A stretch of DNA of 50,660 nt, taken from the NCBI RefSeq assembly GCF_003026355.1, contig NZ_PYON01000026.1, positions 1-50,660 on the forward strand, in the 5' to 3' direction. Position numbers and translations under genes: made by a program. The DNA comes from Photobacterium kishitanii (GTDB lineage: Bacteria; Pseudomonadota; Gammaproteobacteria; Enterobacterales; Vibrionaceae). This document shows, in pieces, positions 44,740-50,660 of this stretch. Below the pieces are notes generated by a model, which was not told the origin of the DNA, did no database searches, and saw only the letters and a list, made by a program, of their open reading frames with translations. Position 1 is the stretch's first letter. Each line of letters begins with the position of its first letter.

Positions 44740-45840
44740 TTACTCTTCGCGTTTTGATTTCCACTTTTTAATACCGCTGCTCTTACCGCCAAAGCTTGGT
44801 TTACTATCACGGCTTGGCGCTGAAGTACGTGCTGGACGATCATCATTATTACGACGAGGTGCATCAGTACGACCACCACGACTTTCATTGTGACCATTAC
44901 GATCTTCATTACGATTACGGCTACTGCGGTTAGCACCATCTGGACGACGATTGAAATCACCAGTACCACTATAGGTTTTAAACTGCTTTTCAGCTGCATG
45001 GCGTTCGTTGCGTGCTTCTTGCTGGCGATGATCATACAACTTAGCATCTGTTGCTTTTGCAATCGTACGGCCTTCAGCATCAGTTTTTGATGCTTCTTCA
45101 GTACCACTTGATTGAGCGATCAACTGCTGAATTTCATTAATTTCAGCATCAGTTAAATAACGCCACTTACCGTTTGGTAGACCATCAATCGTAATGTTCA
45201 TGATACGTACGCGACGAAGTTTATACACTTCATAACCTAACGCTTCACACATACGACGAATTTGACGGTTTAAGCCTTGAGTCAATACGATGCGGAATGA
45301 GAAGTTCGTTTCTTTAGTGACTTTACATGGCAAGGTCACTGTATCTAAGATCTCAACCCCAGAAGACATTTTTTCAATAAATTCAGGAGTGATCGCTTGG
45401 TCAACACGGACGACATATTCTTTTTCATGCGAATTACCCGCACGTAGAATTTTATTAACGATATCGCCGTCATTGGTTAAGAAAATAAGACCATCAGAAG
45501 GCTTATCTAAACGACCAATCGGGAAAATACGCTTACGGTGACCAATGAAGTCAATCACGTTGCCTTCAATATGACGTTCTGTAGTACAAGTAATACCTGT
45601 TGGCTTATTCAGCGCGATATAGATTGGACGCTCTTTGCTACGTAGTGGCTTATCATCAACCAATACCTCGTCGTTATCCATTACGCGCATACCCATTTCT
45701 GGCACAGTGCCATTGATGGTTACACGTCCCTGATCAATCAGCTTGTCCGCCTCACGGCGTGAGCAATAGCCTGTATCACTGATAAATTTATTAAGTCGAA
45801 CCCCTTTCGGGCTCTGCTGGTCAGTAGAATTTTGTGACAT
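44740..45840 (-). CDS. rluF: 23S rRNA pseudouridine(2604) synthase
   Basis: RluF makes pseudouridine at position 2604 of 23S rRNA (and U2605 in E. coli). The 366-residue protein has an N-terminal S4 RNA-binding domain ('RLNKFISDTGYCSRREADKL', about residues 15-60) and the RsuA/RluB/E/F catalytic domain with 'PIGRLDKPSDGLIFLTNDG', whose Asp is the nucleophile. 'LTQGLNRQIRRMCEALGYEV' is also a family motif. From about residue 265 it has a long basic, disordered tail rich in Arg, Asn, Asp and Gly ('RNRNEDRNGHNESRGG'), which probably adds RNA binding; the tail is longer than in many homologues. A full open frame crosses this tail on other frames but is only a shadow. Confidence 0.95.
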   Translation of the reverse strand: MSQNSTDQQSPKGVRLNKFISDTGYCSRREADKLIDQGRVTINGTVPEMGMRVMDNDEVLVDDKPLRSKERPIYIALNKPTGITCTTERHIEGNVIDFIGHRKRIFPIGRLDKPSDGLIFLTNDGDIVNKILRAGNSHEKEYVVRVDQAITPEFIEKMSSGVEILDTVTLPCKVTKETNFSFRIVLTQGLNRQIRRMCEALGYEVYKLRRVRIMNITIDGLPNGKWRYLTDAEINEIQQLIAQSSGTEEASKTDAEGRTIAKATDAKLYDHRQQEARNERHAAEKQFKTYSGTGDFNRRPDGANRSSRNRNEDRNGHNESRGGRTDAPRRNNDDRPARTSAPSRDSKPSFGGKSSGIKKWKSKREE

Positions 45841-45954
45841 GGTTTTCTTCTATAAAGGGCTTTAGGTCGATCAGGGCAATAAACCACTTAATTGTAGTTT
45901 ACTTGCTCGATAGTTGTTATGAGGGGAAGTTTAACTGATTGTGAGACGAGTAGC

Positions 45955-45992
45955 GAGTAGCGAGTTTTTAACCTTTCGCAAACTCGCTACTC
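45955..45992. repeat. Perfect 13-bp inverted repeat after the RND pump gene
   Basis: GAGTAGCGAGTTT pairs with AAACTCGCTACTC around a 12-nt loop, just past the RND permease stop. No T-run follows on the minus strand, so it may be a repeat-derived hairpin with mRNA-stabilising or weak terminating function. Confidence 0.7.
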
Positions 45993-45999
45993 ATATTAT

Positions 46000-48900
46000 T
46001 TACTTCGGTAAATCACCGTGGCTAATACGGCCGACATAATCATGCTGCAATTCTTTTTCTAATTGCGCTTCAATATATCCTGGAGATTTCGTTTTCGCTG
46101 ACAATAAACGGTACATAGCAGGGATCACTAATAGTGTTACTAAAGTGGCAAATGCCATTCCAAAGAACACCACAGTACCGACTGAAATACGACTTTCAGC
46201 ACCAGCCCCCGTTGATAGAATCAAAGGTAATGCACCAAATAAAGTCGTGAAAGCTGTCATTAGAATTGGGCGTAGACGACGTACCGAGGCATCGATAATC
46301 GCTTGCTCAAACTCTATTCCTTTATCACGCAGCTGATTAGCAAATTCAACGATAAGAATACCGTTTTTAGTTACCATACCAATCAACATAATCATGCCTA
46401 TCTGACTATAAATATTGAGCCCTTGCCCCATTACCCATAATCCAGCAAGACCACCAAAAATTCCCATCGGCACCGTTAGCATTACCACCAGCGGGTTGAT
46501 AAAGCTTTCAAACTGCGCTGCAAGCACTAAATAAGCCACCAATAACGCCAAGCCAAATACCACGAATATACTGCTTTGGTTATCACGAAAATCTTGTGAT
46601 TCACCAGCATAGTTAACGGTAATGTCTGACGGCAACGTATCAATCGCTTGTTGATCAAGAAAATCAAGCGCATCACCTAGCGTGTAACCTTCAGAAAGGC
46701 TTGCTTTTAGGGTGATCGATTTCTGCTTTTGGTTATGGCTTAACTTTTGTGCTGATGCCACTTCATCAATTGAAGCGACAGTATCAAGCGTGACTAGCTT
46801 GCCATTTTTCGCCCGTAAATAAATCTGACTTAAATCGGTTGAGCTGTTAAAACTATTTTCATCACCGCGCAGATAAACATCATATTCTTCACCGCGATCA
46901 ACAAAGGTCGTTTCACTACGTCCACCAAGCATCACTTCTAATGTTTCGGCAATTTCAGTTACTGGAATACCTAATTCAGCCGCACGCTCACGGTTAACAT
47001 TCACCAGTAACTCAGGGGTTGTTTCAGCATAATCTAAATCAGCACCTTCCATTAACGGGCTATCTTCAGCAATGTGTTTAAGCTTAGTCGCCCACTTAAA
47101 CAGTTCTTGGTAATCCGCACCGCCCAATACAAATTGTACGGGTTCAGATGATCCACCACGAAAGCCTGGCATCATTGGCATTACGCGTACATCAGGAATA
47201 CCGGCCAATGTTTTACTGATCAGACCCAAGGCTTGTTGAGCACTAACAGAACGATCATTCCAATCTTCTAATTGCATGATCACAAAGCCAGTCTGATCCC
47301 CTGCTCGGCCACCAAATGCTGGTGATTGAATGCTGACAGATTTCAGTACACCTTTACCGAGTAATGGTAATAAGCGGGCTTCAACTTGATCCATGTTGCC
47401 AATCATACGGTTATAACTGGTACCTTCTGCACCTTTCACAAAAGCAAAGAGTACTCCGCGATCTTCTTGTGGTGCGAGTTGAGCGGGGATCACTTTCATT
47501 AACCCTGCACTGGCGGCAATACACGCTAATACCACAATCGGTGCCACGAAACGTTTTTTTACCGCAACAGTAACAATACCGCGATAACCATTTTCTAATT
47601 TATCAAATTGACGATTAACCCACAGATTAAATCGATTTGGTTTCACATTCGCTTTAAGTAATTTACTGCACATTACTGGTGTTAACGTTAATGCGATTAA
47701 AGATGAGAAGATCACCGCCATTGCAAGTAACACTGAAAATTCAGTAAATAATCGCCCAACCATACCTTCCATAAAAGATATCGGTAAGAACACCATCACC
47801 AAGACTGCTGTGGTTGCAATAACCGCAAATCCTACTTCGCGAGTGCCTTTATAAGCCGCTAATAACGGTGATTCTCCACGTTGTAAATGATGGAAAACGT
47901 TTTCAACCACCACAATGGCATCATCGACCACCAATCCTATCGCCAGAATTAACGCCATTAGTGTCAGCAAGTTAATTGAAAAGCCAAAGAAATAAGCCGT
48001 AATAAATGCCGAGATTAATGACACTGGTACCGTTACTGCAGGAATTAAAGTTGCACGCACTTGACCAATAAAAATATACAACACCAGAATCACTAGCGCA
48101 CCCGTGACTAACAGAGTGTTATAAACTTCATTAATCGAACGTTCGATAAACACCGTTGCATCGTAATCAATCGTCAACGACGCCCCTTGCGGCAAAAACT
48201 TTTGCATCTTCGCCACTTCAGCGCGCACTTCTTTCGCAACATCGAGCGGGTTAGCATCAGACATCGTTACAATGCCTAAACTTAAATTGACTACGCCATT
48301 GCTTTTAAAGGTCGAGTTTTCGTTTTCAGCACCAATCGCGACATTAGCAACATCTTTAAGATAAATAGGTGTTCCCGTTGCCGTTTTGCGGATCACTAAA
48401 TGCTTAAAATCATCAACGGTTTTATATAAGCGTGCGGTACGTACTGACATCACCGTTTGATCGTTACGGACTTCACCACCGGGTAATTCAACGTTTTCAT
48501 CTTTAAGCGCGTTAACAATATCTTTGGTGGTGATACCGCGTCCTGCCATTAAGACAGGTTGTAACTTGATATACATTACCTTGTATAAAGCACCACTCAG
48601 GCTTACTGAACTAACGCCATCAAGCAGACTAAAACGATCTTCTAATACTCGCTGCGCATAATCAGTCAGCTGAGTACGATCCATCTCTGATGATGATAAA
48701 TTAATATAGATCGCGGGCTCACCAGAACCGTTATCTTTTGAAACAATAGGATCATTGGCATCATCTGGTAATCGACGTTGAGCACGAGCAACCGCATCTC
48801 GAATGTCACTTACCCCTTCAGTCAGATCCCAGTCCATATTAAATTCAACGGTGATCCGCGACATACCATTACGAGTGATCGAGGTAATATTCTCTATACC

Positions 48901-49125
48901 ACTGATACCTGACAATTCATCTTCTATCGGCGTGGTAACTTGGCTTTCCATTACCGTTGCTGATGTACCTTCATAAGTGGTCATGATGGTCACCACTGGA
49001 CTTTCTACATCTGGCATCTCACGTACAGCCAGTTTAGAAAAAGACACAATGCCAAATACACACAACAACAAACTTAATACGATAGCAACCACTGGCCGCT
49101 TTACTGAAATATCAGATAACCACAT
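46000..49125 (-). CDS. RND multidrug efflux permease (HAE-1, AcrB-like)
   Basis: A 1041-residue inner-membrane proton-drug antiporter of the AcrB/MexB kind. It begins with MWLSDISVKRPVVAIVLSLL, the first helix. The large periplasmic loops are at about residues 35-330 and 560-860. TM4 has 'LAIGLVVDDAIVVVENVFHH' with the Asp pair of the proton relay, and the C-terminal half has 'GMVTKNGILIVEFANQLRDKG'. Twelve helices are expected. It accepts substrates from the periplasm and needs a TolC-type outer-membrane channel, which is not encoded here. Its ATG overlaps the stop of the fusion-protein gene (TAATG at 49125). Which Vibrio VexB/D/F/H/K-type pump it equals cannot be settled here. Confidence 0.95.
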   Translation of the reverse strand: MWLSDISVKRPVVAIVLSLLLCVFGIVSFSKLAVREMPDVESPVVTIMTTYEGTSATVMESQVTTPIEDELSGISGIENITSITRNGMSRITVEFNMDWDLTEGVSDIRDAVARAQRRLPDDANDPIVSKDNGSGEPAIYINLSSSEMDRTQLTDYAQRVLEDRFSLLDGVSSVSLSGALYKVMYIKLQPVLMAGRGITTKDIVNALKDENVELPGGEVRNDQTVMSVRTARLYKTVDDFKHLVIRKTATGTPIYLKDVANVAIGAENENSTFKSNGVVNLSLGIVTMSDANPLDVAKEVRAEVAKMQKFLPQGASLTIDYDATVFIERSINEVYNTLLVTGALVILVLYIFIGQVRATLIPAVTVPVSLISAFITAYFFGFSINLLTLMALILAIGLVVDDAIVVVENVFHHLQRGESPLLAAYKGTREVGFAVIATTAVLVMVFLPISFMEGMVGRLFTEFSVLLAMAVIFSSLIALTLTPVMCSKLLKANVKPNRFNLWVNRQFDKLENGYRGIVTVAVKKRFVAPIVVLACIAASAGLMKVIPAQLAPQEDRGVLFAFVKGAEGTSYNRMIGNMDQVEARLLPLLGKGVLKSVSIQSPAFGGRAGDQTGFVIMQLEDWNDRSVSAQQALGLISKTLAGIPDVRVMPMMPGFRGGSSEPVQFVLGGADYQELFKWATKLKHIAEDSPLMEGADLDYAETTPELLVNVNRERAAELGIPVTEIAETLEVMLGGRSETTFVDRGEEYDVYLRGDENSFNSSTDLSQIYLRAKNGKLVTLDTVASIDEVASAQKLSHNQKQKSITLKASLSEGYTLGDALDFLDQQAIDTLPSDITVNYAGESQDFRDNQSSIFVVFGLALLVAYLVLAAQFESFINPLVVMLTVPMGIFGGLAGLWVMGQGLNIYSQIGMIMLIGMVTKNGILIVEFANQLRDKGIEFEQAIIDASVRRLRPILMTAFTTLFGALPLILSTGAGAESRISVGTVVFFGMAFATLVTLLVIPAMYRLLSAKTKSPGYIEAQLEKELQHDYVGRISHGDLPK

Positions 49126-50198
49126 TAGCTCGTCACTCCAGCAGCAGGCGTTATGTCTTTAATGGTGATGCCATCGCGCATATTGACTAATCCTTGTACA
49201 ACAATACGCTCACCTATTTTAATGCCCTTTTGTATCACTACGTTATTATCAATACGCTCGCCAAGTTCAACCAAAGTGCGATGGACTTTTTGTTGATCGT
49301 CAACAATGTATACATAACGTTTAGTGCCTGAATATTCTAATGCTTGCACAGGAATAATCGCTTGCTGATGCGGAATAAAGTCAATATCGGTAGCGAGTAG
49401 CATTCCCGGTTTTAGCGCGTGATCTTTATTTTCAAATACCACCCGTACTTTAATATTTAATGAGTCAGGTTGAACACGTGAATCAATAGCTTGAATCTTG
49501 CCCACAAAAGCACGATCGCCCCAGGCTTGGCTTCTAGCAGTAACGTTAATTCCAACCTTTAAAGAGGAGATATATTGTTCTGGTACTTCAATATCCAGAC
49601 GCATAGAAGAAAGGTCATCAAAATTAAACAACTCACCACCCGCAGCAACCATATGCCCCGGACTAAAATCGTATAATCCGATAGTGCCATTAAACGGTGC
49701 TCGAATAGCATGATCGTTAAGGTTAGCTAATGCGGCTTTTAAACGTGCATTAGCAATGCTGACACTGGCAGCTTGAGCATCAATTTCTGTTTTAGTAATA
49801 GCACCACGAACAAGCAACCGTTTAAATTCAGTTAATTTACGTTGCTCATCATTACGATATGCCAATGCTTCATCGTAGGCAGCAGCGGCTTTATCATTAT
49901 CAAGTTGGATCAGTAATTGTCCTTTGGTAACCGTTGTATTAACAGGGACAGCAATCGTTTTTATTTTAGCCGACACTTCAGCAGCAACATTAACCGCATG
50001 TTCTGCATTCAATTTACCAACTAATGATAACGATTGAGCAACGGCAACCGAAGCAACCTCATCCGTTGTTACAGAAACAACACGTTGCGATCGCTCGGGC
50101 GGTGATTTTTTTTGCGCAGCATGTGACGTTCCTTGAAAGTAAAAGTAACTACCTGATAATACTGCGGCGACTAATACTGCTACGGCCATTTTTTTCAT
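49125..50198 (-). CDS. RND efflux membrane-fusion protein (periplasmic adaptor)
   Basis: The 357-residue periplasmic adaptor joins the RND permease to the outer-membrane channel. An N-terminal hydrophobic anchor, MKKMAVAVLVAAVLSGSYFY, is followed by a lipoyl-like domain ('EVSAKIKTIAVPVNTTVTKG'), a helical hairpin (about residues 105-150), the second lipoyl half 'IRAPFNGTIGLYDFSPGHMV', and a beta-barrel and membrane-proximal part ending 'GERIVVQGLVNMRDGI'. No lipobox Cys is seen, so it is anchored by the helix. It is the first gene of a two-gene operon, divergent from the tRNA-Tyr promoter across 140 bp. No regulator gene is adjacent. Confidence 0.93.
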   Translation of the reverse strand: MKKMAVAVLVAAVLSGSYFYFQGTSHAAQKKSPPERSQRVVSVTTDEVASVAVAQSLSLVGKLNAEHAVNVAAEVSAKIKTIAVPVNTTVTKGQLLIQLDNDKAAAAYDEALAYRNDEQRKLTEFKRLLVRGAITKTEIDAQAASVSIANARLKAALANLNDHAIRAPFNGTIGLYDFSPGHMVAAGGELFNFDDLSSMRLDIEVPEQYISSLKVGINVTARSQAWGDRAFVGKIQAIDSRVQPDSLNIKVRVVFENKDHALKPGMLLATDIDFIPHQQAIIPVQALEYSGTKRYVYIVDDQQKVHRTLVELGERIDNNVVIQKGIKIGERIVVQGLVNMRDGITIKDITPAAGVTS

Positions 50199-50337
50199 TT
50201 GCTAAAACCATCATAAAAATACTCGCCGAATAATATCTGAACTAGGGCAGGAGTAACGTCAAGAAATGTAAAGTTAAGCAAAAATTAGCTTAGTGATGAA
50301 AAATCAAGCAAGTATTCGATAAATATAACAAAAAGGG

Positions 50338-50365
50338 TTTACAGCGCTGAAATGTTTGTTATTAT
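50338..50365 (+). promoter_or_regulatory. Sigma-70 promoter of the tRNA-Tyr cluster
   Basis: TTTACA (50338-50343) and TATTAT (50360-50365) are separated by 16 bp. The G+C-rich 'CCGCTCCGC' that follows is a discriminator of the type that makes stable-RNA promoters sensitive to the stringent response. The first tRNA begins at 50381. Confidence 0.7.
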
Positions 50366-50380
50366 CCGCTCCGCACTTGT

Positions 50381-50465
50381 GGTGGGGTTCCCGAGTGGCC
50401 AAAGGGAGCAGATTGTAAATCTGCCGGCACTGCCTTCGAAGGTTCGAATCCTTCCCCCACCACCA
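50381..50465 (+). tRNA. tRNA-Tyr (GTA)
   Basis: The 85-nt gene has the acceptor stem GGTGGGG/CCCCACC, D-arm 'CCCGAGTGGCCAAAGGGA', anticodon loop 'ATTGTAAAT' with anticodon GTA, a long variable arm as in class II tRNAs, the T-loop 'GGTTCGAATCC' and an encoded CCA end. It matches the gammaproteobacterial tRNA-Tyr closely. Confidence 0.97.
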
Positions 50466-50540
50466 TTAATTTTGAAGAGTTGTTTTATAACGGCTTTTCG
50501 GTGGTTAAAGTGGCCTTTAATCATCATAGCAACATCCCGT

Positions 50541-50625
50541 GGTGGGATTCCCGAGTGGCCAAAGGGAGCAGATTGTAAATCTGCCGGCACTGCCTTCGAA
50601 GGTTCGAATCCTTCTCCCACCACCA
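50541..50625 (+). tRNA. tRNA-Tyr (GTA), second tandem copy
   Basis: The gene is nearly identical to the copy at 50381-50465 and begins 75 bp after it ends. Its acceptor stem is GGTGGGA/TCCCACC: position 7 and its partner have both changed, so pairing is kept. The downstream sequence resembles the spacer after the first copy ('GGTTGTTTATAACAACTTTTCGGT'-like, shortened in part), which suggests that the array continues beyond the right edge. Confidence 0.97.
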
Positions 50626-50660
50626 TCATTTAGAAAGGTTGTTTATAACAACTTTTCGGT

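Noticed and set aside
44703..45107. 134-codon minus-strand open frame overlapping rluF
   Set aside because: It is a low-complexity out-of-frame reading of the repetitive Arg/Asn/Asp-rich tail of RluF.
50339..50633. Open frames of 93 to 96 codons on both strands over the right edge
   Set aside because: They are translations across the two tRNA-Tyr genes.

Overview
The window looks like a chromosome segment of a marine gammaproteobacterium of the Vibrionaceae, most likely Photobacterium. The grounds are the protein types (GfcABCD, Wza/Wzb/Wzc, RluF, EpmC, AroC, an OmpA-type porin, a ManA/PTS cluster arranged as I recall it from Vibrio), the moderate A+T content, and many short dispersed repeats containing 'CCCTATCTCGCTCG...TAGGGAATGACGG'. 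The species cannot be fixed from the sequence alone.

About 34 kb is occupied by two adjacent surface-polysaccharide operons, both on the minus strand and both preceded by a JUMPstart/ops element, the DNA signature of RfaH control. Operon 1 (about 9950 down to 1, running off the left edge) holds wza-wzb-wzc, a WecA-type initiating transferase, wecB, an unassigned nucleotidyltransferase-like protein, a kinase-like protein, a GT2 glycosyltransferase and the start of a Wzx flippase. It resembles a WecA-started, Wza-exported capsule. Divergent from it, on the plus strand, lie gfcABCD (10462-14621), typical companions of such capsules, and ompA. A tandem array of four 146-bp MITE-like repeats (16125-16772) separates this part from operon 2.

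Operon 2 (about 34420 down to 16929) reads wzz, rmlB, rmlA, rmlD, rmlC, wzx, wzy, three glycosyltransferases, a PglC-type initiating transferase, a PglD-type acyltransferase, an acyl carrier protein, a KASIII, a ketoreductase, a second KASIII, a PglE-type aminotransferase and a PglF/WbpM-type dehydratase. It encodes an O-antigen-like polymer containing rhamnose. Its unusual part is a small fatty-acid-synthase-like module (ACP, two ketosynthases, one ketoreductase, no dehydratase or enoyl reductase) placed between the enzymes that make and N-acylate a bacillosamine-type amino sugar. My inference is that the module makes a 3-hydroxyacyl group, probably 3-hydroxybutyryl, that the PglD homologue puts on the 4-amino group of UDP-QuiNAc4N. 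This is the best candidate here for an unusual system.

The right third is mostly ordinary chromosome: yfcL-epmC, a YicG-type membrane protein, aroC, an A+T-rich AT3 acyltransferase, a fructose/mannose-type PTS with manA, an AraC-type regulator, stand-alone EIIA and EIIB proteins (the EIIA carries a degenerate HPr-like domain), rluF, an RND efflux pair, and two tandem tRNA-Tyr genes at the right edge. Intergenic regions are rich in dispersed repeats and hairpin terminators.
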